NCBI GenBank assembly: GCA_015689645.1
Contig: WVSM01000008.1
Location: forward strand, 62,001 to 126,000
From: Rhodobacterales bacterium HKCCE4037
Lineage (GTDB): Bacteria; Pseudomonadota; Alphaproteobacteria; Rhodobacterales; Rhodobacteraceae
Direction of reading: 5' to 3'
Length of the DNA: 64,000 nt
Part shown: piece after piece, positions 25,175 through 34,309 of the stretch
Layout: every line of letters starts with the position of its first letter
Numbering within the stretch: the first letter of the stretch is position 1
The notes under the pieces: generated by a model
What the model saw: the letters and a program-made list of their open reading frames with translations, nothing else
What the model was told of the DNA's origin: nothing
Database searches by the model: none
Position numbers and translations under genes: made by a program

Positions 25175-27580
25175 TCAACCGCGCAACGTGCCGCCCGTGG
25201 CCTTCTCGACCTTCTCCACGATCTTCGCGCCCACGGCTTCGATCTCGTCCTCGGTCAGCGTCTTGTCGGTCGGCTGCATCCGCACGGTGATCGCCAGCGA
25301 CTTCTGGCCGTCGCCAAGCGAGCCGCCGATGAACTCGTCGAACACGCGGACCTCTTCGATCAGGGCCTTGTCGGCGCCGGCGGCTGCGTTCACGAGGTCG
25401 AGTGCAGCCACATCCGCCGCCACGACGAAGGCGAAGTCGCGTTCCACTGCCTGCAGGCCCGCCATCGTCACGGCGCCCCGGCTGGCCGAGGTGCTGCGCG
25501 GCATCGGGATCTCTTCGGGGTAGAGCGTGAAGGCCATCGCGGGCCCCTTCACATCCATGGCCTTCAGCACCTTGGGATGCACTTCGCCGAACACGCCCAG
25601 AACCTTCTTCGGCCCGAGGCAGATCACCCCGTGGCGGCCGGGGTGCCACCAGTCCGGGCCATTCCTCATGATCTGCACCTTTGCGGGCGCGCCCATGGCG
25701 GCGAGAGCCGCCTCTGCATCGGCCTTGGCGTCGAACACGTCCACCGCGCGGCGTGCGCCGTGGGGGTCGCGCGGGCCGGTGTGGCCGGTGACGAGGCCGG
25801 TGACGGCAAGGTGCTGTTCGCCCGGCTCACCGCCCTGGAAGGCCGCGCCGACCTCGAACAGGGCGAGGTCCAACATGCCGCGCGCCTGGTTGCGGGCGGC
25901 GGCCTGCAGCAGGCCGGGCAGCAGCGCGGGGCGCATGTGGCTCATCTCCGAGGAGATCGGGTTCTCCAGCATCACGTCGTCGCTTCCGCCGCCGAACAGT
26001 TCGGCCGAGGCCTTGTCGATGAAGCTGTAGGTCACGCATTCGTTGTAGCCGAGCGCCGCCATCGTCCGCCGCGCCGCGCGTTCGCGCAATTGCATCGGCG
26101 TCAGCACCGGCGCGGGCACGCCCGGCACGCGCGGCAGCGGTGCGGGTTGCAGCCCGGTCAGCGAGGACACGCGCGCGACCTCTTCCACCAGGTCGGCCTC
26201 GCCCTGCACGTCGCGGCGCCATGACGGCACCCAGACCTCCAGCGTGTCGCCGGAGCCCGAGGCGCTGAAGCCGAGCGCGGTCAGGATACGCACCTGCTCG
26301 TCGCGTGGAATGCTCATGCCGACGAGGCTTTCGACCCGCGCGGGGTCGAGCGTGTAGCTGCGCGCGGTCTGCGGGGCCTTGCCGGCCTCCACCACCTCGG
26401 ACGCCTCGCCGCCGCAGAGGTCGAGCACCATCTGCGTCGCCGCCTCTAGGCCGGGGCGGGTATACTCGGGGTCCACGCCGCGCTCGAACCGGTAGCGGGC
26501 GTCGGAATTGATCTTCAGCTCGCGGCCCGTGTAGGCGATGCGGATCGGTTCCCACCACGCGCTTTCGAGGAAGACGTTGACCGTCTCGTCCGTGCAGCCG
26601 CTTGCGGCGCCACCCATGACGCCCGCGATGCTTTCCGGACCCTTGTCGTCGGAAATCACCACCTGCCCGGCGACCAGCGTGTAGTCCTTGTCATCGAGCG
26701 CGGTGATCGTCTCGCCGCCCGCCGCGCGGTGCACACGCAGGTTGCCCGTGACCTTGTCGGCGTCGAAGACGTGCAGGGGGCGGTTCTGGTCGAAGGTGAA
26801 GAAGTTCGTGATATCCACCAGCGCCGAGATCGGGCGCAGGCCGATGGCGCGCAGACGGTCCTGCAGCCATTGCGGGCTGGGGCCGTTCTTCACGCCGCGG
26901 ATCAGGCGACCGGTGAAATGCGGCGCATCGTCGAGCGTATCGGCGTCGATCGTCACGTCGATAGGGCTTTTGAAGCTTCCCGGCACCGGCTGCGGATCAT
27001 GGTCCTTCAGCCGCCCGAGGCCACGGGCCGCCAGGTCCCGCGCGATACCGCGCACGCCAAGCGCATCCTGCCGGTTCGGCGTGATCGCGATTTCGATCAC
27101 TGGATCGACCTTGGCCGGGTCGTTCTCGGCCAGCCAGTCGACGAAGCGGTCGCCGACCTCGCCCGAGGGCAATTCGATGATGCCGGTATGCTCGTCGGAA
27201 AGCTCCAGCTCCCGCTCGGAGGCCATCATGCCGTAGCTCTCGATGCCGCGGATCTTGCCGACGCCGATGGTCGTGTCGATGCCGGGCACATATGTGCCGG
27301 GCTTGGCGAGGACCACGGTGATCCCCTCCCGTGCGTTGGGGGCGCCGCAGATGATCTGCTGCACGCCTTCGTCGGTCTCGACCTGGCAAACCTTCAGCTT
27401 GTCGGCATCGGGGTGCTTCTCGGCCGATTTCACCTTGGCGATGGTAAAATCCTTCAGCCGCGCGGCGCGGTCCTCCACCTCTTCGACCTCCAGCCCGAGG
27501 TCGGTCAGGGCGTAGAGGATTTCGTCAAGCGTCGCCTCGGTATCGAGGTGATCTTTCAGCCAGGAGAGGGTGAACTTCAT
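25175..27580 (-). CDS. pheT: Phenylalanyl-tRNA synthetase subunit beta
   Basis: Beta chain of the alpha2-beta2 synthetase that charges tRNA-Phe. 801 residues, normal. An N-terminal tRNA-binding domain (FTIAKVKSAEKHPDADKLKVC) and the B3/B4 editing region are visible. The B5 and catalytic-like core follow, then a C-terminal anticodon-binding FDX-ACB domain ending in DEIEAVGAKIVEKVEKATGG. The start MKFTLSWLKDHL is typical. It is separated from pheS by an esterase gene and a PemK-like gene, and flanked by repeat copies B and C. Confidence 0.97.
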   Translation of the reverse strand: MKFTLSWLKDHLDTEATLDEILYALTDLGLEVEEVEDRAARLKDFTIAKVKSAEKHPDADKLKVCQVETDEGVQQIICGAPNAREGITVVLAKPGTYVPGIDTTIGVGKIRGIESYGMMASERELELSDEHTGIIELPSGEVGDRFVDWLAENDPAKVDPVIEIAITPNRQDALGVRGIARDLAARGLGRLKDHDPQPVPGSFKSPIDVTIDADTLDDAPHFTGRLIRGVKNGPSPQWLQDRLRAIGLRPISALVDITNFFTFDQNRPLHVFDADKVTGNLRVHRAAGGETITALDDKDYTLVAGQVVISDDKGPESIAGVMGGAASGCTDETVNVFLESAWWEPIRIAYTGRELKINSDARYRFERGVDPEYTRPGLEAATQMVLDLCGGEASEVVEAGKAPQTARSYTLDPARVESLVGMSIPRDEQVRILTALGFSASGSGDTLEVWVPSWRRDVQGEADLVEEVARVSSLTGLQPAPLPRVPGVPAPVLTPMQLRERAARRTMAALGYNECVTYSFIDKASAELFGGGSDDVMLENPISSEMSHMRPALLPGLLQAAARNQARGMLDLALFEVGAAFQGGEPGEQHLAVTGLVTGHTGPRDPHGARRAVDVFDAKADAEAALAAMGAPAKVQIMRNGPDWWHPGRHGVICLGPKKVLGVFGEVHPKVLKAMDVKGPAMAFTLYPEEIPMPRSTSASRGAVTMAGLQAVERDFAFVVAADVAALDLVNAAAGADKALIEEVRVFDEFIGGSLGDGQKSLAITVRMQPTDKTLTEDEIEAVGAKIVEKVEKATGGTLRG

Positions 27581-27649
27581 AACAAGCCCCAAGGGTCAAA
27601 TTCATCGGCCCCGGACATGGCAAGAAACGGCGTTGGGGGCAAGGCCAGA

Positions 27650-27696
27650 GCATGCCGCTCAAAAGTGGGAACCGGTTTTGAGCTTCCCGGGCATGC
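27650..27696. repeat. Conserved-loop hairpin element, copy C (inverted relative to B)
   Basis: Read on the minus strand: GCATGCC, bulge CGGGAA, GCTCAAAA, loop CCGGTTCCCAC, TTTTGAGC, GGCATGC. Compared with copy B, the outer stem changes one base on each side (T to C and A to G), which keeps the pair. It lies between the esterase stop at 27702 and the pheT start. Confidence 0.8.
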
Positions 27697-27701
27697 GGGA
27701 G

Positions 27702-28484
27702 TCAGGGGTAGGTATTTGGGAGTCCGAGCAGTTCATCCAATTGCCGCGCAATCCAGCCATGGGGGATGAAATGCCCGCCCGGATGGGTGTCGAGCGTTAC
27801 GCGGCCCTCGGCGCAGTCCCATTCGGTGCGCGACAGCGTCAACCACGGGCGCTGCTGCCAGTCGCCGGTTGGCGTGCCCCGATCGCAGCCCATCGCCTCG
27901 CGCCAGAGGGCGACGGGATGGTCCGCCTCGCCGTTCCGGCCGAAGGGGTAGCGCTGCACGGGGTCGGCGAAGCCGTGGACATGGCGCGCCTCTCGCGGGT
28001 GGGTGGGGCAATCGGTGTCCTGCGGCAGCGCGCCTGAGATCGCGAGAAGGGCCACGATGTCGGTGCCGTCTTCGCAGGCGAAGCGCCAAGCCATGATCGC
28101 GCCGAAGCTGTAGCCGGAGACGAAGATGTGATCGGTGTCGACGGGATAGCGGCTGGCGATGTCGTCGAGGACGGCGCGGGCGAAGGCGGTGTCGGGCGAA
28201 TTGGCCGCACGGTAGGCCCACGTCCCGTTGGTGCCGTTCGGCGCAACCAGCAGGACGCCCCGCCGCGCGGTGGCGCTGGCGATGCGATTGTGGCGGACAA
28301 TGAGGCTACCCTGACGCCCCCAGCCGTGGAAATGCAGCAGGACGGGAAGCGGGGTCTCACCGTCCCACCCCTCGGGTTCGAGGACGTGGTAGGAGCGGTC
28401 GCCGATCTGGCACGGGGTTGTGCCGGTGCAGGCATGGGCTTGGGTGGTTAGCAGGAGAAGGCAGAGGGTCAGCAGGGCTTTCAT
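27702..28484 (-). CDS. Secreted PHB-depolymerase/LpqC-type esterase
   Basis: 260 residues. An N-terminal signal peptide (MKALLTLCLLLLTTQAHA, cleavage about 18/19) implies periplasmic or extracellular location. The alpha/beta-hydrolase core shows the oxyanion region LLHFHGWGRQG, the nucleophile elbow GYSFGA (Ser), then an Asp-containing HGFADPVQRYP and a late GGHFIP with the catalytic His. It resembles COG3509 polyhydroxybutyrate depolymerase/feruloyl-esterase-like proteins. The substrate is uncertain. It sits between pheT and the PemK-like gene. Confidence 0.8.
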   Translation of the reverse strand: MKALLTLCLLLLTTQAHACTGTTPCQIGDRSYHVLEPEGWDGETPLPVLLHFHGWGRQGSLIVRHNRIASATARRGVLLVAPNGTNGTWAYRAANSPDTAFARAVLDDIASRYPVDTDHIFVSGYSFGAIMAWRFACEDGTDIVALLAISGALPQDTDCPTHPREARHVHGFADPVQRYPFGRNGEADHPVALWREAMGCDRGTPTGDWQQRPWLTLSRTEWDCAEGRVTLDTHPGGHFIPHGWIARQLDELLGLPNTYP

Positions 28485-28543
28485 AATGCCGATCCTGCGG
28501 GGTGGGGGTGTGGTGTCAATTCACGGGTTGGTTAGAAACGCAC

Positions 28544-28567
28544 AAGGCCCTGCCGAAGCAGAGCCTT
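28544..28567. terminator. Hairpin in the gap downstream of the PemK-like gene
   Basis: AAGGCCCTGC (28544-28553), loop CGAA, GCAGAGCCTT (28558-28567): a ten-pair stem with one G-U and a stable tetraloop. It lies inside the 209-base, relatively AT-rich gap between the esterase start and the stop of the toxin-like gene. It probably ends the pheS-toxin transcript on the minus strand. The rest of the gap shows nothing I can name. Confidence 0.5.
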
Positions 28568-28693
28568 GGGACGCTGACAATATTTAGGCTACTCTGACCT
28601 TGTCATCGGTCGGTGAGCAACCTGCCCAGTAGTCTGGGTCTTAAGCCCGACAAGCGGGGTACAGCACCAATATACTGCGGCAATCGTGAAGTT

Positions 28694-29092
28694 TCAATGA
28701 GTGAGCCAACCGAGACCCGCCAAGACAGCCTGCCTGACCGCCTTCAGATCCTCAGGCGTTAGGCGAGGCGTCTCGAATTTTCGGCGACCCACCTTGAAGG
28801 CCTGCAACCTCGCGAGACCGACATTCATGACCATGTCGCACTTGGCCCATGTCGGCTGATCCGGCTCCCCCCACGGCGCATAGTTCCTGCTGAGTTGGTG
28901 AACATATGGAACATCATGCTTTGGCGGCGTAGTACTGATCGGAACGATAGCAACAAGCTGCGAACGGTGGGGCAGACGCGGGGAGATCGCGATCACCGGC
29001 CTGGATTTGTTAAGCTCCGGCGCCTCAAATCCGCGAAAGTCGGCGACGAGCACCGAACCAGCATGTGGGTAGAAGGGAAGCGGCTTAGCCAA
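28694..29092 (-). CDS. PemK/MazF-like toxin-fold protein, no visible antitoxin
   Basis: 132 residues with PemK/MazF features: HAGSVLVADFRGFEAPELNK, SRPVIAISPRLP (the RPVxxIS strand) and VAIVPISTTP with the late Thr of the VPxT motif. CDMVMNVGLARL and a C-terminal helix follow. MazF-like proteins are mRNA interferases neutralised by a small partner. None is visible: pheS ends nine bases upstream and 200 non-coding bases follow. Base composition is lower in GC than in neighbours, suggesting acquisition. It may be a domesticated or solitary member. Confidence 0.75.
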   Translation of the reverse strand: MAKPLPFYPHAGSVLVADFRGFEAPELNKSRPVIAISPRLPHRSQLVAIVPISTTPPKHDVPYVHQLSRNYAPWGEPDQPTWAKCDMVMNVGLARLQAFKVGRRKFETPRLTPEDLKAVRQAVLAGLGWLTH

Positions 29093-29101
29093 AAAGTCCC
29101 C

Positions 29102-30175
29102 TCACACCCCCGCGTGGACCGCCGGGACTTGCAGCGCCGCGAAGCCGTAGTGGCGCAGCCAGCGCAGGTCGCTGGCGAAGAAATCGCGCAGGTCGGGGAT
29201 GCCGTATTTCAGCATGGCGATGCGATCGATGCCCATGCCGAAGGCGAAGCCCTGCCATTGGTCCGGGTCGATCTTGCCCGCGCGCAGCACGTTCGGGTGC
29301 ACCATGCCGGAGCCGAGCACTTCGAGCCAGCCGTCGCCCTCACCCACCTTCACGGTGCCGCCCTCGAACGAGCACTGGATATCGACCTCCGCCCCCGGTT
29401 CGGTGAACGGGAAGTGGGACGACCGGAAGCGGGTCTTGACCTTGGTGCCGAAGAAGGCGGTGAAGAATTCCTCAAGCACCCATTTCAGGTTCGCCATCGA
29501 GATGTCGCGGTCGATCGCCAGCCCCTCGACCTGGTGGAACATCGGCGTGTGGGTCTGGTCGAAATCGGCGCGGTAGACGCGGCCGGGCGCGATGATGCGG
29601 CAGGGCGCGCCGTGCGCCTCCATGTGCCGGATCTGCACCGGGCTGGTGTGGGTGCGCAGCACGTGGGGCGGGCGGTTATCGCCGTCCTTCCGGTGGGTGT
29701 AGAACGTGTCCATCTCCGCCCGCGCCGGGTGGTGGCCGGGAATGTTGAGCGCGTCGAAATTGTAGAAGTCGGTCTCGATCTGCGGGCCTTCCGCAACCGA
29801 GAAGCCCATGTCGGCGAAGATCGCGGTGACTTCCTCCGTCACCTGGCTGACCGGGTGGATGGTGCCCTGCCGCCGGTGCCGCGAGGGCAGCGTCACGTCG
29901 AGCCACTCGGCCTTCAGCCGTTCATCCAGCGCCGCATCGGCCAGACCGGCCTTCTTGGCGACGATGGCCGCGTTGACCTCGTCCTTGAGCGCATTCAGCG
30001 CGGGGCCAGCGGTCTGGCGTTCCTCGGGGCTCATCTTGCCCAACTCGCGCATCTTCAGGCTGATCTCGCCCTTCTTGCCGAGCGCGGCGACGCGAAACTC
30101 TTCCAGCGTGCCTTCGTCCGAGGCCCCGCCGATGCGGTCCAGCCAGCTTTTACGCAGCTCGTCCAAGCCGTCCAT
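29102..30175 (-). CDS. pheS: Phenylalanyl-tRNA synthetase subunit alpha
   Basis: Catalytic subunit charging tRNA-Phe. 357 residues, normal. An N-terminal coiled-coil (residues 1-100, helical, charged) is followed by the class II core: motif 2 around [13 protein letters not shown], the phenylalanine pocket [17 protein letters not shown], and motif 3 at [15 protein letters not shown]. It lies downstream of the rplT terminator, so it probably has its own promoter in 30176-30270. Confidence 0.97.
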   Translation of the reverse strand: MDGLDELRKSWLDRIGGASDEGTLEEFRVAALGKKGEISLKMRELGKMSPEERQTAGPALNALKDEVNAAIVAKKAGLADAALDERLKAEWLDVTLPSRHRRQGTIHPVSQVTEEVTAIFADMGFSVAEGPQIETDFYNFDALNIPGHHPARAEMDTFYTHRKDGDNRPPHVLRTHTSPVQIRHMEAHGAPCRIIAPGRVYRADFDQTHTPMFHQVEGLAIDRDISMANLKWVLEEFFTAFFGTKVKTRFRSSHFPFTEPGAEVDIQCSFEGGTVKVGEGDGWLEVLGSGMVHPNVLRAGKIDPDQWQGFAFGMGIDRIAMLKYGIPDLRDFFASDLRWLRHYGFAALQVPAVHAGV

Positions 30176-30263
30176 GATGCACGCTCCATGCTCAGAAAGT
30201 CCGCCTGTCCGATACCAGAGCCGCCCCGGAATGCAAGCCGGGGCCCCTCGCGGGGCGGATACT

Positions 30264-30297
30264 CAAAGAAAAACGCGCGCCGGTGAGGGCGCGCGTT
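30264..30297 (-). terminator. Rho-independent terminator of rpmI-rplT
   Basis: Stem AACGCGCGCC (30272-30281) with GGCGCGCGTT (30288-30297) and loop GGTGAG. On the minus strand the stem is followed at once by TTTCTTT, after two stem T residues, giving a good U-tract. Ideal position, 31 bases past the rplT stop. Confidence 0.88.
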
Positions 30298-30327
30298 CGA
30301 AGTCTGCCATTGCGAGGGGCGCGGCCC

Positions 30328-30687
30328 TTACAGTGCGGCTTTCGCCTGGTCGACGATGGCACCGAACGCGTCCGGCTCGTGCACGGCCAGGTCGGCCAGA
30401 ACCTTGCGGTCCACCTCGATCCCGGCTTTCGCCAAGCCGTTGATGAAACGCGAATAGGTCAGCGCTTCGTCATGGGCGCGGACGGCTGCGTTGATGCGCT
30501 GGATCCACAGGGCGCGGAACTGACGCTTGCGGGCCTTGCGGTCGCGCGTGGCGTACTGGTTGGCCTTGTCGACAGCCTGGGTCGCGGTGCGGAAGTTGCG
30601 CGAGCGCGAGCCATAATACCCTTTGGCCGCGTCAAGAACCTTCTTGTGGCGGCGATGGGTGACGGTTCCACCTTTGGTACGGGACAT
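30328..30687 (-). CDS. rplT: 50S ribosomal protein L20
   Basis: 119 residues, the normal length for this assembly protein that binds 23S rRNA. The start is [18 protein letters not shown] and the typical core [16 protein letters not shown] follows, then [19 protein letters not shown]. Located 12 bases after rpmI in the standard L35-L20 order; infC is not adjacent. Confidence 0.97.
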   Translation of the reverse strand: MSRTKGGTVTHRRHKKVLDAAKGYYGSRSRNFRTATQAVDKANQYATRDRKARKRQFRALWIQRINAAVRAHDEALTYSRFINGLAKAGIEVDRKVLADLAVHEPDAFGAIVDQAKAAL

Positions 30688-30699
30688 ATCCGGTTCTCC

Positions 30700-30900
30700 T
30701 TAGCGGTCGTAGGGCATGTAGGATTTGACGATCTTCGTGTCGGGGGCAGACAGCTCCTGCGTCCCGCGCGCGTTGCGGAGGAACTTGTTCGTCCGCTTGA
30801 TCATCCCGTGCCGCTTACCGGCCTGACCGGCGAGCACCTTGCCGGTGCCCGTCACCTTGAAGCGCTTCTTGGCGCTCGACTTCGTCTTCATCTTCGGCAT
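30700..30900 (-). CDS. rpmI: 50S ribosomal protein L35
   Basis: 66 residues: [20 protein letters not shown], a basic core ([16 protein letters not shown]) and the C-terminal VKSYMPYDR typical of L35. The start ATG at 30900 is preceded by GGAG (aggagctggaa). The 170-base region upstream holds the promoter and leader shared with rplT. Confidence 0.97.
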   Translation of the reverse strand: MPKMKTKSSAKKRFKVTGTGKVLAGQAGKRHGMIKRTNKFLRNARGTQELSAPDTKIVKSYMPYDR

Positions 30901-31070
30901 TTCCAGCTCCTGTCTTTCGAGTGGTTCGGGCGCGCAGCGGCATGCCGTTTCTGGCCGGACGCACCGTTCGAGAGGTGCCGCATAAAGCCAATCGCTGTGC
31001 CTTGCAAGAGGCGGCGTCATGCACGATGTGTTCTTGATGAACGCGGCGTTGCCGCCTAGGTGCGGACGCC

Positions 31071-31682
31071 ATGGAAGAGACTCAAGACAAACCGGGTAAC
31101 AGTTCGCCCGCCTCCCTGCCGGAGATCATCGACCGCGTGCTGGATGCGGCGGAAGACGAAACCACGGACATCCGCACGATCCTGAAGTCCTTCGGGCGGG
31201 CCAGCTTCACGCCGGTTCTTCTTCTGCCTGCCATCGCGGTGGCGACGCCGCTGTCGGGTATCCCGTTCTTCTCGTCGCTGATGGGCATCTTCATCGCCAT
31301 CGTCTCGGCGCAGATGCTGGCGCGGCGCGGGCACCTGTGGCTTCCCGATTTCATCCTGTCGCGCGAGATCAAGGGCGAGAAGCTGAAATCGGCTTTCACG
31401 AAGATCCGCCCCGTTGCGAACTGGATCGACCGGCGCACGGCGAAGCGGCTTCAGATCCTCTCCCATCGCCCGCTGATCTTCATCCCGCAGCTGGTCTGTC
31501 TCGTGTCGGGACTGATGATGCCGTTCCTCGAATTCGTGCCGTTCTCGTCGTCGGTCGTGGGAATCGGTGTCACGATCCTCGCGCTTGGCATGCTGGCGCG
31601 CGACGGCGTGGTGATCCTGTTGGGGTTGCTGCCCTATGCCGGCGTCGCCTGGCTCATCTTTCGCTTCTTCAGCGGCGGCTGA
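31071..31682 (+). CDS. ExoD-family membrane protein
   Basis: 203 residues with four to five transmembrane helices. Matches the ExoD (exopolysaccharide synthesis) family: [12 protein letters not shown] near the N-terminus, [20 protein letters not shown], then [18 protein letters not shown] and [20 protein letters not shown]. The ExoD role is poorly defined, linked in rhizobia to exopolysaccharide and alkaline tolerance. It abuts a small membrane gene on the other strand. Confidence 0.88.
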   Translation: MEETQDKPGNSSPASLPEIIDRVLDAAEDETTDIRTILKSFGRASFTPVLLLPAIAVATPLSGIPFFSSLMGIFIAIVSAQMLARRGHLWLPDFILSREIKGEKLKSAFTKIRPVANWIDRRTAKRLQILSHRPLIFIPQLVCLVSGLMMPFLEFVPFSSSVVGIGVTILALGMLARDGVVILLGLLPYAGVAWLIFRFFSGG

Positions 31683-31919
31683 TCAGTTCAGCAGCCGGGC
31701 CGCGACCGAGATGAAGGCGTTGGGAATATCCAGCGGCTCCAGCCCGTCCGTGACTTCCAGGTGGACGTAGACAAAGAGGCCTACGGCAATCGCGAAGGAG
31801 ATCATCGCGATCCACGGCCAGCGCTTCATCGTCCAGGCCGCGACAATCGAGGACAGCGAGAACACGGCGACGATCGACGCGATCACCAGCAGGATGTCCG
31901 CGCTGACCTGGAAGTCCAT
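31683..31919 (-). CDS. Small two-helix membrane protein after pyk
   Basis: 78 residues with two clear transmembrane helices (about 6-27 and 34-52) and a short amphipathic tail. The start touches the stop codon of pyruvate kinase (one-base overlap), so it is translationally coupled to pyk. No recognised family; function unknown. Confidence 0.6.
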   Translation of the reverse strand: MDFQVSADILLVIASIVAVFSLSSIVAAWTMKRWPWIAMISFAIAVGLFVYVHLEVTDGLEPLDIPNAFISVAARLLN

Positions 31920-33364
31920 TACAGCTCCGAGGCGAAGATCAGCCGCTCGTCACAGGGCGCGATCCGCAGGATGTTGGTCGATCCCGACTGGCCGAAGGGC
32001 ACGCCCGCCGTCACCACGATCAGGTCGGACTTGTCGGCGAGCTTCTCCTCGGTCGCGGCGCGCACGGCGTTCACCACTGCCTCCTTGAAGCGGCCGACCG
32101 TGCCGACCTTCACGCAATGACAGCCCCAGGTCAGGCACATGCGCCGCGCGGTGGCCTGGCGGCTGGTCAGGGCGAGGATCGGAACGTTCGGACGCTCCCG
32201 CGCCGTCAGCGCGGCGGTCGAGCCCGATTCGGAGAAACAGCAGATCACCTTGATGTTCGTCGTTTCGGCGATTTCGCGGGCGGCGGAGACGATGGCGTCG
32301 GCCACGGTTTCCTTGTCGCCGCCGCGCGAGGCCTCGATCACGTCGCGGTAGGTCGGGTCGTTCTCGACCTCCAGGGCCACGTTGTTCATCGTGGTGACCG
32401 CTTCGACCGGGTAATCGCCCGCCGCCGATTCGGCGCTGAGCATCACTGCGTCCGCGCCCTCGTAGATGGCGGCGGCCACGTCCGAGACCTCAGCGCGGGT
32501 CGGCATCGGGCTTTCGATCATCGATTCCAGCATCTGGGTCGCCACGATCACCGGCTTGGCGGCATGGCGGCACTTGCGCACGAGGCGCTTCTGGATCGGC
32601 GGCACCGCCTGCACCGGGCATTCAACGCCGAGGTCGCCGCGCGCCACCATGATGCCGTCGGAGGCCTTGAGGATGGCGTCGAAATTCGTCACGGCGGCCG
32701 GTTTCTCGATCTTCGACAGGATCGCCGCGCGCCCCTTGGCCAGCGTCCGGGCTTCTTCCACGTCCTCCGGGCGCTGCACGAAGGACAGGGCCAGCCAGTC
32801 GACGCCCAGTTCGCAGACGAATTCGAGGTCCTTGCGGTCCTTCTCGGACAGCGCGGCCAGCGGCAGCACGACGTCGGGCACGTTCACGCCCTTGCGGTTC
32901 GAGATGCGCCCGCCCGCCAGAACCTCGCAATTCGCGTAATCCTCGCCGCACTCCAGCACCTTCACGCGGATCTTGCCGTCGTTGACGAGCAGCGTCGCAC
33001 CCGGTTCGAGCGCGTCGAAGATCTCCTTGTGCGGGAGCTGCACGCGGGTCGCGTCGCCGGGCGTGTCGTCGAGGTCGAAGCGGAACGTCGCGCCGTCTTC
33101 CAGGTCATGCCCCTCGTCATTGGCGAAGACGCCGCAGCGCAGTTTCGGGCCCTGGAGGTCGGCGAGGATCGCGATCGGACGGCCAAGGTCGGCCTCGATC
33201 TGGCGGATGATCGCGTGGCGTGCTTCGATCTCGGAATGGTCACCATGGGACATGTTGAGCCGGAACACATCGGCCCCTGCTTCGTGCAGCGCACGGATCA
33301 TCTTGTAATCGTTCGAGGCCGGGCCGAGCGTGGCGACGATCTTGACGTTGCGGTCGCGTTTCAT
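31919..33364 (-). CDS. pyk: Pyruvate kinase
   Basis: Converts phosphoenolpyruvate and ADP to pyruvate and ATP, the last step of glycolysis. 481 residues. Motifs: KIVATLGPAS, FRLNMSHG, LVNDGKIRVKV, the catalytic ILSKIEKPAAV, the metal-binding IMVARGDLGVE and the ATQMLESMIESPMPTRAE segment. The C-terminal regulatory domain is complete. A GCCTG-aaaa-CAGGC hairpin lies in its upstream region. It is divergent from the amidohydrolase gene. Confidence 0.97.
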   Translation of the reverse strand: MKRDRNVKIVATLGPASNDYKMIRALHEAGADVFRLNMSHGDHSEIEARHAIIRQIEADLGRPIAILADLQGPKLRCGVFANDEGHDLEDGATFRFDLDDTPGDATRVQLPHKEIFDALEPGATLLVNDGKIRVKVLECGEDYANCEVLAGGRISNRKGVNVPDVVLPLAALSEKDRKDLEFVCELGVDWLALSFVQRPEDVEEARTLAKGRAAILSKIEKPAAVTNFDAILKASDGIMVARGDLGVECPVQAVPPIQKRLVRKCRHAAKPVIVATQMLESMIESPMPTRAEVSDVAAAIYEGADAVMLSAESAAGDYPVEAVTTMNNVALEVENDPTYRDVIEASRGGDKETVADAIVSAAREIAETTNIKVICCFSESGSTAALTARERPNVPILALTSRQATARRMCLTWGCHCVKVGTVGRFKEAVVNAVRAATEEKLADKSDLIVVTAGVPFGQSGSTNILRIAPCDERLIFASEL

Positions 33365-33393
33365 GGTCTGTGCTCTCCAAGTCCCGTGTATCC

Positions 33394-33407
33394 GCCTGAA
33401 AACAGGC
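33394..33407. promoter_or_regulatory. Short hairpin in the pyk upstream region
   Basis: GCCTG-AAAA-CAGGC in the 173-base divergent gap, starting 30 bases upstream of the pyk ATG. Could be a leader hairpin or small operator. Nothing else is recognised in the gap. Confidence 0.25.
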
Positions 33408-33537
33408 ATGTTGGCGCTATCATATCTCTGTGGCGCTTCTCTAGACGCAAAACCGTGTCCGGAACAACCGCTGACGCTCTGGTCATTGGTCGCGCGGCGA
33501 TTTACGCACAGTCCAAGCACCATAACGCAACAGGGGT

Positions 33538-34287
33538 ATGAAGCGCGAGATGGCAGATGCCTTCAAGGTGACCGGCGCGGATCGGGGCGGGCGCTGGGTC
33601 GTGACCTGCGACCACGCCAGCAATCGCGTCCCCGACAGCGTCGCCGGCGGCGACCTTGGCCTGCCACCTGCCGACATGGCCCGCCACATCGCCTATGACG
33701 TGGGCGCGGAGGGCGTGGCGCTGGCGCTTGGCGAGGCGCTGAACGCGCCGGTCGCGGCCTCCACCTTCTCGCGCCTCGTCATCGACCCGAACCGGGGCGA
33801 GGATGATCCGACGCTGATCATGCAGCTCTACGACGGGTCGATCATCCCCGCCAATCGCGGCATCACGCCGGACGAGATCGAGCGGAGGCTGGATCTGTTT
33901 CACCGCCCCTACCACCGCGCGGTGAGCGAGCTTCTGGCGGCCCGCGCGGATCCGCTCATCATCTCGATCCACAGTTTCACGCGGCAATTCGTCGGCCGTC
34001 CGCCCCGGCCATGGCACGTCGGCGTGCTCTATGCCGAGGATCGGCGGCTGGCCATGCCGCTGATCGACCGGCTGGTGGTGGAAGGCGATCTCTGTGTTGG
34101 TGACAACCAGCCCTATTCCGGCCACCTGCCCGGTGACGCGCTGGACCGCCACGGCGTGCAGCCGGGCCGGAAGCACGTGCTGATCGAGGTCCGCAACGAC
34201 CTGATCGAAACGGCAGAGCAACAGGTGGAATGGGGCAAGCGGCTCGCCCGCGTGCTTGAAGACACGCTCGCCCATGCCGATGTCTGA
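33538..34287 (+). CDS. N-formylglutamate amidohydrolase family protein
   Basis: 249 residues. Zn-dependent amidohydrolase-fold protein related to HutG: VVTCDHASNRVPDS near the N-terminus, ARHIAYDVGAEGVALALGE, FSRLVIDPNRG, IISIHSFTR and VGDNQPYSGHLPGDALDRHG. The pathway is likely degradation of N-formyl or related acyl-amino acids; no hut genes are nearby. A DUF1244 gene follows after 22 bases in an apparent operon. Confidence 0.88.
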   Translation: MKREMADAFKVTGADRGGRWVVTCDHASNRVPDSVAGGDLGLPPADMARHIAYDVGAEGVALALGEALNAPVAASTFSRLVIDPNRGEDDPTLIMQLYDGSIIPANRGITPDEIERRLDLFHRPYHRAVSELLAARADPLIISIHSFTRQFVGRPPRPWHVGVLYAEDRRLAMPLIDRLVVEGDLCVGDNQPYSGHLPGDALDRHGVQPGRKHVLIEVRNDLIETAEQQVEWGKRLARVLEDTLAHADV

Positions 34288-34309
34288 GATCACAGAACAG
34301 GAGGATCCC

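Noticed and set aside
28694-29092. A complete toxin-antitoxin operon
   Set aside because: No partner frame of plausible size lies on either side; only the toxin-fold protein can be supported.
30176-30270. Phe-responsive attenuator leader before pheS
   Set aside because: No short Phe-rich leader peptide is visible; hairpins there are accounted for by the rplT terminator and a small GC stem.
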